22,510 nucleotides of DNA from Coptodactyla brooksi (GCA_033557675.1 JAWQRM010000458.1:1-22510), one strand, 5' to 3'; positions 8,121 through 19,094 are shown, counted from the stretch's first letter. The notes: generated by a model from the sequence alone, not told the origin. Numbers and translations: made by a program.

Positions 8121-9330
8121 ACGATACGTGTACATTCGGTTGCCTAACATTAATCTAAAGTTCATACGTCGGAGGAGGCGATATTTACATAAAGCAAATA
8201 TATAATAACTTAGCGGCGGTCGCGGTGTCTGCTCCGACGCCTTCCGAGGACGCTGCCCTAAGGCCCTAAATCACGGTATATTTATTACCGAGGTGGCGCA
8301 CCCTATCGTCAAGTAACAGGGTGCGTGGAGTTCCATTTCTCACCTTGTGTACTTTTGCGTCGCGAAGTCCAAACAAGGCAAATTACCTTTTATTTGGCTC
8401 GCGCTGCCGGTTATTTATGTACTCGAGTTCGCGTCGCGTTCCGACGTTTCGCGAATAATATCGCGTATCATCACTTTGATAATAACGCGTGAGCTTTTCC
8501 GGTAAAACAGATCCCCGACAAGGGTGTAACGTTGAATAAATAGGACAATCTTGCGGAAAGGTTCCCGGTGTCGCTTCTCCGTGCAGTAACGAGATTGCAA
8601 CTTTCGCCGGGAGTAAAAAAGCTCCTTAAGCCGCCGGGGAAGAAATTGAGACGTCAAGGACGCGAAAAATCAACGATAGCGAGATCTGCGTTTTAGATAA
8701 GTGCAAAGTCGAGTTTGTACTTTGCTGGGGAGATTGTCTTTTCGATCGTAACAGCCCTCAGGATGTTATGCAGGAGGTTTTCCTGCATACACTTTTCCAG
8801 TTTGTCATTCCAGCTTACCAGTTGTTTATTCAACACGATAAAAATTAATCCGCACGCCTGCGCCCTTCGTCCTGCGGGGCGCGAGAGTCTGCGACGGCAG
8901 GACCAGTCAGTTCCTGCGAATAATCCTGCGGCGGCGCCACGGCCGGCGTCGGGATATCGGGCGGCGGAAGCTTTCGCGAAACTGCAAGCGCTTCGAGTCG
9001 AGCGTCCGGAAAAGTTCCCGAAATAACGATACGCCAATCCCGGTCCATCGAATAAACAAAACGAGAAATAAAAAGAAAACACGGGGGCCACGTGAAAATC
9101 CAATACGTTTGCGTTTTGAATTTTCGGACGGCGTAAAAAATCTTTGATGTAGTGTTTGCGAACGTGGGGGGACGATTTCGTGGGGGACGTTGTTTTTTTT
9201 TGTTATTGCCTGGATGGTGATTTATTTGTTCAGTGAAACTGTGCGCGCCTGCAATGACTGGAGGTTATTCGAGGACGAACAGAGAAGGATTTTGTGTAAG
9301 TAGATACGAAAATACTTTAATTTAAAATTT
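8121..9330. other. Gene-free CpG-rich stretch
   Basis: Positions 8200-9030 are rich in CpG. A small stem, CGCACCCT with AGGGTGCG, lies near 8296-8325. Open frames on both strands (for example 8693-9103 minus and 8715-9026 plus) overlap one another and show no domains. This could be a promoter-proximal or enhancer region, or an exon-free part of a large gene whose coding part lies outside the window. From about 9170 it becomes T-rich (run of T near 9191-9200) up to the satellite array. Confidence 0.45.
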
Positions 9331-11550
9331 AGGAATCACATTAACACTGAATATGTGATAGGAATGAAATCGTCACTTTAAACGATGATTTTGTATGGTC
9401 CATTGACGAAAATTATTAATTCCAAACGCTGTGGAAATTGTCTAATCATTATACAGCATATTCGGTAATGTATCACTTAGGAATCACATTAACACTGAAT
9501 ATGTTAATGTGATATATTTAAGTTTAGACACATTTACTTTATGCATGAACGTCATCCAAGAAACTGCCCCTTATTATTTACTAACCAAAGCACTGTTCGT
9601 TGACAACGAACATGTGACATTGAAGAATCACATTAACACTGAATATGTGACTGGAATGAAATCCTTATCTTAAACAATGATTTTGTATGGTGCATTGACG
9701 AAAAATATTAATTCATTCCTTGTGGAAGTTGTTTCATCACTGCACAGGACATTTGATAGTGTATCATTGAAAAATCACATTAACATTGAATATGTTAATG
9801 TGATATGTTTAAGTTTAGGCGCATTTACTTTATGCATGAACGTAATCCAAGAAACTGCCCTTTATTATTTAGCAACCAAAGCACTGTTTGTTGACAACGA
9901 ACATGTGACATTGAGGATCACATTAACACTGAATATGTGACGGGAATGGAATCCTCATCTTTAACAATGATTTTGTACGGCGCATTGACGAATATTATTA
10001 ATTCCATATATTGTGGAAGTTGTTTCATCACTACAAAGGACATTTTGTAGTGTATCTTTGAGAAATCACATTAACACTGAATATGTTAATGTGATATGTT
10101 TAAGTTTAGGCGCATTTATTTTATGTATTAAGATAATCTAAGAAATTGCTCCTCATTTTTTATAAATCACAACACTGTTCGTTGACTACGAAAATGTGAC
10201 GTTGAGAAATCAGATTAACACTGAATATGTGATACGAATAGAACCGTAATTTTAAACAATGATTTTGTATGATCCATTAACGTAAATTATTTAATTCCAC
10301 ACGCCATGGAAGTTGTTTCATTATTACACTGGACAATTGATAGTGTATCATTAAGAAATCACATTAACACTGAATATGTTAATGTGATATGTTTAAGTTT
10401 AGGCGCATTTACTTTATGCATGAATGTAACTTAAGAAATTACTCCTTATTGTTTATAAACCAAAAGACTGTTCTTTGATTACGAACATGTGACATTGAGA
10501 AATCAGATTAACACTGAATATGTGATACGAATAGAATCATCACTTAAAATAACGATTTTGTATGATCCATTGATGAAAATTATTAATTCCATACACTGTG
10601 GAAATTGTCTCATCATTATACAGGATATTTGGTAGTGTACCATTGAGAAATCACATTATCACTGAATATGTTCATTGACATCGAACATGTGGCATGGAGA
10701 AATCACATTAGCAATGAATATGTGATATGAATGAAATCGACAATTTTAAACAATTATTTTGTATTGTTCGTTGACGAAAATTATTTGTCCTGAAAACAAA
10801 CAGCCTACTGTTTGTTGACAGGAACATGTGATATTGAGGAATCACATTAACACTGAATATGTGATACGAGTAGAATCGTCATTTTAAACAATGATTTTGT
10901 ATGATACATTAACGAAAATTATTTAATTCCATACATTGTGGAAGTTGTTTCATCACTACAAAGGATATTTTGTAGTGTTTTTTGAGGAATCACATTACCA
11001 CTGAATATGTTAATGTGATATGTTTAAGTTTAGGCGCATTTATGTTATGCATGAACGTTATCTAAGAAACTGCTCCTTATTATCTATAATAATTTATGAT
11101 AAGGAGCAGTTCCTGTCAACAAACAGCCTACTGTTTGTTGACAGGAACATGTGACATTGAGGAATCATATTAACACTGAATATGTGATATTAAAATCGAT
11201 AATTTTAAACAATGATTTTGTATGATCCACTAACGAAAATTATTTAATTCCGTACATTGTGGAAGTTGTTTCATCACTACAAAGGATATTTTGTAGTGTA
11301 TCGTTGAGGGATCACATTAACACTGAATATGTTAATGTGATACGTTTAAATTTAGGCGCATTTATTTTATGTATGAATGAAATCTAAGCAATTGCTCCTT
11401 ATTATTTATAAACCAAAACACTGTTTGTTGACTAGGAACATGTCATATTGAGGATTCACATTAACACTGAGTATGTGATAGCAATGAAATTGTCATTTAA
11501 AATAACGATTTTCTATGGTCCATTGACGAAAATTATTAATTCGATACATC
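9331..11550 (+). repeat. Satellite-like tandem array, about 7.5 units of about 290 bp
   Basis: The core CACATTAACACTGAATATGT, exact or slightly altered, occurs 16 times, alternating between two contexts. Type A continues GATACGAATAGAATC. Type B continues TAATGTGATATGTTTAAG, creating the palindrome ATCACATTAACA/TGTTAATGTGAT. Type A cores fall near 9336, 9627, 9917, 10210, 10503, 10701, 10842, 11165 and 11456, a spacing of about 290 bp except for a shortened unit near 10650-10840 and an expanded one near 11040-11160. Further palindromes recur in the units: GTTCGTTG-A-CAACGAAC (9593) and CACTACAA/TTTGTAGTG (10030). The open frame 9677-9940 is incidental. Origin (satellite, or internal repeats of a transposon) is undecided. 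Confidence 0.92.
11068..11148. repeat. Two perfect hairpins inserted in one satellite unit
   Basis: AACTGCTCCTTAT (11068-11080) pairs with 11099-11111 over 13 bp. Directly after, GTTCCTGTCAACAAACAG (11109-11126) pairs with 11131-11148 over 18 bp with only a 4-nt spacer (CCTA). An imperfect version of the second hairpin (13 of 15 bp) occurs at 10789-10822. The inverted copies consist of normal unit sequence, so this looks like a local inverted duplication made during replication. Confidence 0.85.
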
Positions 11551-13240
11551 GTAGAATAGCATCTTTTCTCTTTAATCTTTTTTTAATCTTTATTCTTTAA
11601 TCTGAACTTGGAGCATGTGTATTAAAGTCATTTTTATTCTATAAAGTGTTTTGCAGCATCATTTGCTAATTCTATTGTTAGAGAATGAGCACAATTTTAC
11701 TTTCTGTAGAATTGTTTTTACGTATAAATTTTTAATTTTAACACAAAAATTGTGTTGTATGCATAATTTAAACATGTCAGTATACAGGGTGATTCTGTAT
11801 TCCTGCTCTAAATATGCTGCACATTTTAAAATTGTTATATTTTATAGATAAATGCTGTATATATTATTCCAATGTTTTCTTAGAGTTTGAATTAAGTTTG
11901 AATCGTATATACTACAAGATTTTTCAGTATCCTTGCTTCATCCTTTCTGCTGTCTAAACCAGTAGTACTATAACTTTTAGCTTTTTCCATATTTTTAGAA
12001 CTATTTGCTTCAGTGAATGTAAAGTTAATGTCAGCATTCATGGACTGTAATTGTTACCATATCGAAGACAGTTGTTTCGATAGTAAACACCAATAAAACA
12101 GAAATATTTCTAGTTATGAACTTGTTTAGTGAACAAATGAAAACTATTGTTTGAAAACCCTGAAGTCTTTTTAAATGTTAATTGCTGCTTGTGTTTGTCA
12201 ACTTGAGAGTGAGATTCTGAACAATCTTGTTGTGGTTAAGGTGTTTATTAACTCCAGGAACTACGAGACCACAGAGTTGTTTTTCTCATATAATTGCAAT
12301 ATTTATTAAACGTACCTTGTGCTGTTGGAATTATCTTTTTTTTGCAAAGAAAATTAAAAAAAAAACATTATTGAAATAGGTAGAAAATGATCAAGTAAGG
12401 ATGAAACAGCATGACATAAATATAGAAACTGTAATAATAAAATATAGAAAATATAAACATCACCTTCATAAATTCCATGAACATAAAAGTTTGGACAAGG
12501 AAAATACTGTTTGCATTTTCCTATTTCCTTTTCACATTGTCATATTCGCTTTTGTGATTTTTTTGTGATGGAACAGATACTTTTTCTGTGGAATTTTTTT
12601 CATGAAATGATATTTCATAAAAAAAGATATTTCACGATTTTTCTCACGAAATTTTTACAATTAAACTTCTAAATTTTGATATTTTAACATTAGCTGTGAC
12701 ATTGACATTGACATTGACGACAAGTGTGAAAAAACGCTTGTTTCAAATTAAGCGCACGAAAAGGACAAAGAATGTGGCTGATACGTAGGATAATCTCGTT
12801 TATATTCCGGGCTCGCGATGCTAATTAGTTATCCGAAGTAGAAAGCGGCGAACGAACAAAATCAAACCCGCTAATCTCGCCAATTTGCGACTGCCACTGT
12901 GCCAAAGTTAATTTATCTTAAGCTCTTCCCTCACCGAGATTTATGGCAATCTCTAAGCACTAGCAAATTAGATCAAAGGGGGAGAGATGCCGGTATCGAA
13001 TGCTTTAACTAAACCTTACGGCGGCACGAATTTCAGTCGAAATTACAAGATAAACGTACCGCATTCGCGTGGATTAACACACGTGGACTAATTGAAAAAT
13101 GTATGTGAATAATTTCTTGTTACAAGCAGAAGTTACAGGAGGTACATTACATGAGATTTTGTATTATTGGTCAGATAAACTACGTTTGGATTTTTAAAAC
13201 GAAAATGATAAAATAATGATAAATCTTAACCATCGTTAAA
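11551..13240. other. Gene-free AT-rich stretch with a CpG-richer patch
   Basis: No coding region is supported. It starts with a pyrimidine run built on CTTTAATCT (11578-11602). ACATTGACATTGACATTGAC near 12697 is a small tandem repeat. TACAGGGTGATTCTG at 11784 resembles the end of a common short insect repeat. Positions 12780-13080 are CpG-richer and contain CTAATTAG and AGATCAAAGGG, of the kind bound by homeodomain and TCF factors. An enhancer is possible but unproven. Confidence 0.45.
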
Positions 13241-13290
13241 CCGTTTATGATCTCAAGGTGAGTTTTCGCTTAATTTTGTGTCTTTTGTGG
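13241..13290 (+). repeat. Short match to the tail of the promoter-like repeat
   Basis: About 50 nt resemble 18922-18972: both contain AAGGTGAGT or CAGGTGAGT, then TATTTTGTGTC or AATTTTGTGTC, then a CTTT run. The shared GGTGAGT looks like a 5' splice site. No other part of the repeat is visible around it, so this is a fragment or a convergent match. Confidence 0.45.
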
Positions 13291-14498
13291 TGCTGACAAA
13301 GGTATTTTGGGTTGTTTTCACGTTTTTTCAGTTTCTCTTTTGTATAGTACAAGCTAAATTGTACAAAGTCAATTAATCAACTACAATAAAACGAGGAATT
13401 GCTGAAATTACTTTTGCAGCACACCTGATACATTCATAAATGAAAAAGGAAATTTCTGACGCAACACACTAACCACTAACCGGATTATCCTTGCGATAAT
13501 TACCCAACAAGGACAAAATCCAAAAAATTTTTTCACCCCCCATCAAACTCTCGTTTTCAACAAGTCAATTGGCAATCAACGGACGCCACTTGACATTTGT
13601 ATCGGATTTCCCATTCCGACGACGGCGTGGCGAGCGAAAAAAAAAGAACCGAAAGCAATGTCCGGCAACAGTCTGCGTTTGGTGGGAGGGGGGGGGGGGG
13701 AGGAAAAAGCGTTGGAGGATCGTTCGGAGGCCGACGGTTCGCCCCCTCCATTGAGGACGCAATTTATCGAGAATTGATGTTCCATCTCCACGGTTCTTCT
13801 TGTACGGGGACGATTGAAAGATTCCGGAAAAATGTCAGCTGTCGGTCCGCGCTGGGAGATGGCATGGAGAAAGGGAAATCCTAAGCTCCAGCTCGGAAGT
13901 TTCCTGCTGCAGCAGTCCTGCTCGAGGCGTTATGCGGCGATGGAGGCATTTATCAATCGAGCGTCACTTCTGTCTATGCGTGACGAGGAGACGGTTCTCC
14001 TCCAGAACTCCAATGTATTCGCTTGACTCCCAGAACTCGTCTCTATATCAATATTTCCTGGGTGGAAAATAAATTTACATGTCCAAGTGAATACGGGCTT
14101 CGAATTTACTGAAATGATTGGATTCGTATTTCCTATATCCACGCAATGGAAATAATGTAGAGATTTTTGGGATCGGAGGCATTAATCAGTATTCACAGAA
14201 TGGGGAACTTTTGCTGTACCGTATGACGAGACTTTACCAATTTGCAAACGCGAGATGTCAAAGGAAAACGTGGCCCTCTATACCCGAACGATATCATCCT
14301 GCAAATAGGCCGCATCGGTCCGAAACGTTTTATTAATTAACTGAAGCCGACACCGCCGGTACAGCACTGTCCAACTCGTTAAATGTTGCTCCACGGATTC
14401 GCTCCGCTGGCGCCCTCTATCGGGCGGTGTCATCAAATTAAGTTGCCAACAGAACCGGACCAATATGACGGCGGTATCAGAAATCGAATACGAGCAGT
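13291..14498. other. Gene-free stretch with a GC-rich core and G run
   Basis: Open frames between 13557 and 13884 occur in five of the six frames over the same DNA, which signals composition and not coding. An uninterrupted run of 13 G at 13688-13700, flanked by GGTGGGA and AGG, could form a G-quadruplex or be a slippage site. Positions 14380-14430 are GC-rich (CTGGCGCCCTCTATCGG). No gene is supported. Confidence 0.45.
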
Positions 14499-14825
14499 GT
14501 AATTGAGGAAAAAAAGCAATGGAAGTAATGTACTGCAACTACATATACAATTTCCTGGCAATAACTACAGCTGCCACCGCTCTGGCTTTGTTAACAGTCT
14601 GCTCCATTCTACATTATCTTATGTTGCTCTCTCTCACTCTCCCATCACTATTTGCTGCTATCCTGCAGGTTCTGTTTGCGACCATTTGCTTCATAGTGTT
14701 TCTTCTTCTCCTTACTTTCTTTAATCTGAGCATATACCCCAATTTAGTATTGTACTACTTCCAGACTGAAGAAATTCTAGAATATTATAAAATTGTTACC
14801 TTCAGATAAACGTTAGTATAGTACG

Positions 14826-14860
<35 letters not shown>
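14499..14860 (+). mobile_element. Interspersed repeat copy 1, ending in (AT)16
   Basis: This is about 360 bp that reappears in shortened form at 15983-16280. Both copies begin TAATTG, then AAAGCAATGGAAGTAATGTA, share ATTATCTTATGTTGCTCTC and TATAAAATTG, and end at GTTCATATATAT. A 3' end in a microsatellite is typical of some SINEs and other retroposons. This copy holds an open frame of 96 residues from 14519 (very hydrophobic, starting MEVMYCNYIY). Copy 2 breaks that frame after about 30 residues, so I do not call it a gene. Confidence 0.75.
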
Positions 14861-14864
<4 letters not shown>

Positions 14865-15531
14865 ATTTTGGTTAGACAATTTAGCTTCCTTCAATGGATT
14901 GTTGTATGTATTTCCATCCTAAGTGGTTCTGGTTCCACCACCATTTTACAACTGTGGGTGGGTTACTGCTTTTTGTGCCCAAAAAGATTTTGAATATTCA
15001 AAATTCTTCTTAAGAATTTAAAAACTCTCATTATCGTATATCATAAATCACATAAATTGTAAAATTTCAAAAACGTATTTAATGATAAGGATACCGTCAA
15101 TTATTTCAGCCAAAACTGTGAGAGTTTTGTTTGTTTCGCAATTATAAACAATTGTTACTTTCTTTCACCTACAGGTATAAAGAGAAAGTATTGTAAAAAA
15201 TAATCGATGTCGAGATTTTGATATGCTATTTTGAGTGGTTGGTTTGTCCATCAGTGACTCATTTATCTCTTGCCATATTAGACTAATCACAACAATACTT
15301 TACATGTAAGCTATTTATTATATAACCTGGTCACAATAAGGATTTCGTAAAAATTCTACATATGGTATTTCACCCAAAATTTTTTTAATTTTTTAAAAAA
15401 AAATTTGTAACAAAATATACTTTTGTAATCTACATAAAATTGCGAGTAAGAAACTATAAGGAATATTTCGTTCTTAATCTCGGTTACTACCCTCTTTAGA
15501 AAAGAACGTTTTAAATAAAAGTTATTTTCGA
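14861..15531. other. Gene-free stretch between two repeat copies
   Basis: AT-rich, with no coding support. TTGTATGTATTTCCATCCTA at 14903-14922, followed by AGTGGTT, resembles sequence at about 19308-19333 and, more weakly, 21014-21041. That motif recurs near the promoter-like repeats, so this may be another decayed piece of that family. Confidence 0.4.
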
Positions 15532-15604
15532 ATATACAGCGTGTTCGGTTTATTATTTCAAAAGCTATTCAACTTCAGATTTTTAAATGGAACACTCTAT
15601 ATAT
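15532..15604. mobile_element. 73-bp foldback element
   Basis: The left end ATATACAGCGTGTTC (15532-15546) and the right end GGAACACTCTATATAT (15589-15604) are imperfect inverted repeats, both variants of TATACAGGGTGTTC. Short elements with this kind of end are widespread in insect genomes, to my knowledge. It has no coding capacity. The family name is not given because I cannot verify it here. Confidence 0.55.
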
Positions 15605-15982
15605 TATTACATTATCTGGAGTCCTTGTAAAATTTAAGGGTCACTTTAATTATTACGTATTAGTTCCAAATTGTTTGGACGTTATTTTGTATTTTTGAAA
15701 AGAAGTGACAGATGTGAATGCAAAATTGTTCTTAGAACTGTTATTGTTCTTTTTAGAAAAAATAATGTTTCGAATAAATCACATCGAACTCTTCAAAATT
15801 TGAAACTATTTTTGAATGTTCGGTTTATGCTAAAAACTAGTCAGACTCGTCAATGTGTGGCAAGAGGTTAATAATAATAAATATTTAAATAATTTGACTG
15901 AACAAACAAGTTATATAGTATTCAAAAGGTGCACGTGTGCAAAAAATTTGGTGCACGTCTGTCAAAATCAAAATTATAGAGC
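15605..15982. other. Gene-free AT-rich stretch
   Basis: Nothing is recognised. The open frame at 15671-15871 has no features of a real protein. GTGCACGT occurs twice (15930 and 15951). Confidence 0.45.
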
Positions 15983-16280
15983 ATAATTGGTAAAGCAATG
16001 GAAGTAATGTACCGCAACTACATATACAATTTCATGGTAATAGTCACGTCCTGCTCCATTCTTCATTATCTTATGTTGCTCTCGTCCACTCTCCCATCAT
16101 TTCCTGCAGGTTCTGTTTGTGGCCATTGCTTCACAGTGCTTCTTTTCCTTGCTTCGTTGGCCTTTCCTTAATCTGACCATATGCCCCGACACAATCTAGT
16201 ATTGTGCTACTTTCAGACTGAAGTTCTAGAAGGTTATAAAATTGCTACTTTTAGATGAATGTTCATATATATATATAATG
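15983..16280 (+). mobile_element. Interspersed repeat copy 2, internally deleted
   Basis: This is the second copy of the repeat at 14499-14860, shortened by several deletions (the largest around 16045, where copy 1 has about 25 extra bases). It also ends in (TA)n. The two copies lie in the same orientation 1.5 kb apart. Divergence is substantial, so this is an old pair: either two insertions or an old local duplication. Confidence 0.75.
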
Positions 16281-16316
16281 TAATTTATGAAATGTAATAT
16301 ATATAGAATGTTCATA

Positions 16317-16361
<45 letters not shown>

Positions 16362-16386
16362 ATATATACATGTACATATATATTAT
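16264..16386. repeat. TA-rich microsatellite
   Basis: Alternating TA with interruptions (AATGTAATTTATGA near 16277, and CATATA/CATGTACATA near 16355). It extends the tail of interspersed repeat copy 2, and GTTCATATATA occurs twice in it. Confidence 0.9.
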
Positions 16387-16952
16387 AAGAATATATAAGG
16401 ATATTAATAACATATTTAAGGAGGTACTTTAACTACAGTTCTTTTCGATGCACCGACACTATTTCTCAGAAAATCCATAGCCGAAAAATAATGAAATGTT
16501 TCGCAATTGGCACGAAATTGGCTTACTTACATTCTACAAAAAAAATTGTCTTTGGAATGCACGTAATAATTTTAAAACAAATGACTAACTACATTTTGTG
16601 AAGAGTTATGTCAATTGTCAAATATTTATTGAAATTGCGTGACGAATGTGCCAACTATTAGATTTGAATGCTGTGAACTGTTAATGGTGGGTAACAGACA
16701 TTCTTATACAGCTACATCTCACAAATTGAAGACGGCGCTATTAAACACTTACTCACAGTTACTTCTCACATTACGACCGATTTCCGTTCCGACGGTTACG
16801 TCGTAAGCGAATTAGTCAATAAGCGAGAAGCTTGCGCCGGGAATACAGAATTGCTTAAAAACCTACACTTGAGATAATTAGGTAAAATAATGAAGGTATA
16901 TAATTTAAATATATTTGTAATCCTCCTTTTGCATTAAAATTGTGTCCAACAC

Positions 16953-16980
16953 TAGAAGTGTACTGTGAAGTACACTTCTA
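16953..16980. repeat. 12-bp perfect hairpin
   Basis: TAGAAGTGTACT (16953-16964) pairs perfectly with AGTACACTTCTA (16969-16980) around the 4-nt loop GTGA. This short, very stable stem-loop has no attached gene. Confidence 0.8.
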
Positions 16981-17191
16981 AATGTCGTTTCTTCCTGTTG
17001 CTTGGGATACATTGAAGTGTAGTGGATTTTGCAAGGTAACCTAAGAGGCTCTATTATTAAAGAGCAGATTGTGATTATGTCAGTGAAATGATGAAACCGT
17101 TCCGGAAACCAATTGCACAAGATTATTGAATGTTATCTTTAGGAAATTGCATTCGGGCCTGCATGTTTGAAAAACTAAACCGCAAAATCCC

Positions 17192-17224
17192 ACGCTTTAT
17201 GTACCATTGCGGTACATCAAGCGT
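17192..17224. repeat. 14-bp hairpin with one mismatch
   Basis: ACGCTTTATGTACC (17192-17205) pairs with GGTACATCAAGCGT (17211-17224) at 13 of 14 positions around a 5-nt loop. The mismatch could be a decayed or compensating position. Confidence 0.75.
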
Positions 17225-17486
17225 TAGCGTATCCATTTTCATTTCGCGATACAACGCACTACATAAAACCAAAGTGGAAAGCAATCCATATGCTGTTTGA
17301 ATATCCAGGACGGAAATCCGTATGCTGTTTGAATACCAATGCAGTTGGGATGTTTTCTTTATAAATGTTTGGGTATTTATCTATGTATTTTAGCTGATTG
17401 AAAAAATGTTTAAAGGTTTATCACACAACTATACAAGTACTATATAATAGTGCAATATGTGGAGAAGCACTTCAAAACATATTACA

Positions 17487-17690
17487 TTAGGTTGCTGCGA
17501 AAGTAGCTGATAGTACTGCGAAGTTCTTCGCGAATTGCCCCTCAAGCATAAAGAAGACTATATTCATTTTTGAACCGAATGATAACTGATGATGAGAAGT
17601 TGATTGCTTACAATAATATCGAATTGCACCAAAAGAAGGTCATGCTGTAAGTTTGGTGGGATCACGAAGGCACTAAACTTATTTGTAGAA
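17487..17690 (+). pseudogene. Mariner transposase relic with 5' terminal repeat
   Basis: TTAGGTTGCTGCGAAAGTA at 17487-17505 resembles the terminal inverted repeat of mariner elements. Shortly after, one frame reads FLNRMITDDEKLIAYNNIE, and, past a deletion, QKKVML, stop, VWWDHEG (about 17557-17670). These are the regions around the first two catalytic aspartates of mariner transposases (usually TGDEKW and VWWD). Most of the gene and the 3' repeat are gone. It is inactive. Confidence 0.8.
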
Positions 17691-18519
17691 TAAGCTGGTG
17701 TCCATTGAATCTCTTAATGCTCTTTTCTAATATATTTAGCCCTCTTTATGCAGTAACTAGATCCTACTTTTGTATAGCAATAATATGGTTTTCAAATAAC
17801 TATTTTCTTTTCTAGAGACTTCAGGTTTAAATCTATCTAACTGCACAGGACGCAACCGAACGAAGCGTATAAGCAAAAAGTAACAGCTTTCAAGGGCAAT
17901 ATTTACATTTCCTACATTCAGTTTACGCAGCAGTCGATTCTAGTTTGCACCCCATATTTCTCGGAACTGCCAGTTTCTCGGGTTGTACGTCAAAGGGTTT
18001 TCTCGTATTTCGCGCGTAACGTGGATGACATCAAACAAAGTAGAGAATGTTTTAAAAAGAAGGCGGTTTAGAGAATTTTTACATCCGCCATTTGTTTTAA
18101 CGAATTGTCTATAGTCTCTTCGTGAATGCTTTCGAGGATTTCAAGCAACGACGAAAAAAAGAAAAATTATCTTCAGCCTTCTATGTCATTCAACTGATTT
18201 TAGTGTTTCTAGATGAAATCTGGAACAAAAACAGGAAGAATGGGCTGAAGCCAAGGCGATTGTTAAGAACAAGTGTAATGGTTCATTTGTCATATGTTTG
18301 AATAGCTTCCTTCTGTCTATTTTTCGTACTAATTGGATGTCGGTAAGGTGGATTCCGCTATACTAGTTTGCGCTACGCTCTAGTAGGTGGCGTGATTTTG
18401 TTGGTAATTTGTTTCCTTTGTCTTGAACTTAATTGAAGTGGTAGCTTGTTTTGTTTAAAGTGGTTTTTGATACTTTTTTGTTGGATTTTCTTTTGGGGTC
18501 GTTTGGGATTATTCCTTCT
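17691..18519. other. Gene-free stretch
   Basis: No coding region or clear repeat up to about 18440. From there T-rich sequence begins to resemble the upstream part of the promoter-like repeat. CTAGTTTGCGCTACGCTCTAG near 18364-18384 is an imperfect palindrome. Confidence 0.4.
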
Positions 18520-18972
18520 GCTGGAAATTGTTGTCCTTCAGTGTCGTCTGGGGTTGGCAACATCTATATCTTGTTTTTCTTCTATATAAGGAGTTTTTTT
18601 TCCTCAGAGGTCCTCTTTTTGACTGTGGATTCGTAAGTGAACGAAATTGAATTATTTTAGGTTTTATTGATCTGGCATTACTTCAACTTTCTTTGTTTTG
18701 ATATAGAAGCTCCTGACTGTCGATATTTTGTCACTGTAATTACGTTAACGAAGTTCAGAGGTTCATCCTTACTAGCAGATCTGTTATACTCACATACTCG
18801 TTGATTGCGAAACACAGGAAAGTAACCATAATATTGGTAGGTCAATACTTTCGATTGTTTGGTTAGCATCGTCCTTACTGTTAATCCGGATCGAACCCAA
18901 ATTTATTTCGACCGCGTTCAAAACGCTTAAGATCTTCAGGTGAGTGTTCTCTCTATTTTGTGTCCTTTAGAG
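18520..18972 (+). mobile_element. Promoter-like repeat, divergent copy H1
   Basis: This aligns with the main family over GTCCTTCAGTG, GGTTGGCAACATCTATATC, TGTTTTTC, TATATAAG (18583), TTTCCTCAGAGGTCCTCTTT and CGTAAGTGA (donor at 18633, spacing 50 nt). Downstream it matches copy H2 instead of the main family: TTGAATTATTTTAGG, TCTGGCATTACTTCA, TTTGTTTTGATAT and CATACTCGTTGATTGCGA (18794-18811). H1 and H2 thus form a separate subfamily. The end (18922-18972) is shared with 13241-13290. Confidence 0.7.
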
Positions 18973-19094
18973 GATTGTAAAGTGTGTTTTAACTTTTTTT
19001 CCGTGAGAAACCCTGTTTACAGCTGTACGCAGAAGGATGTTTAGGACTCCTTCGATAGCATACGTATAGAATAAATGAGTTTTCAATGATGTAT

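Larger units (their letters stand above)
16387..17486. other. Gene-free stretch with small hairpins
   Basis: No coding region is supported. It contains two hairpins listed separately (16953 and 17192) and a 32-bp direct repeat at about 17283 and 17315 sharing ATGCTGTTTGAATA. Positions 16720-16860 are CpG-richer. Confidence 0.45.

Noticed and set aside
8693..9103. 136-codon minus-strand frame opposite a 103-codon plus-strand frame
   Set aside because: Mutually overlapping frames in CpG-rich DNA with no motifs; neither is preferred.
9677..9940. 87-codon open frame in the satellite array
   Set aside because: It is one frame through satellite units and is not kept in neighbouring units.
9331..11550. 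CRISPR-like array because of regularly spaced palindromic repeats
   Set aside because: The sequences between cores are themselves repeated with a 290-bp period, and the DNA is eukaryotic. It is a tandem satellite.
13557..13884. Cluster of overlapping open frames on both strands
   Set aside because: Nearly all frames are open over the same GC-rich, G-run DNA, which reflects composition.
14519..14809. 96-residue very hydrophobic frame that could be a small membrane protein
   Set aside because: It lies wholly within an interspersed repeat. The second copy breaks the frame after about 30 residues. Hydrophobicity follows from T-rich sequence.
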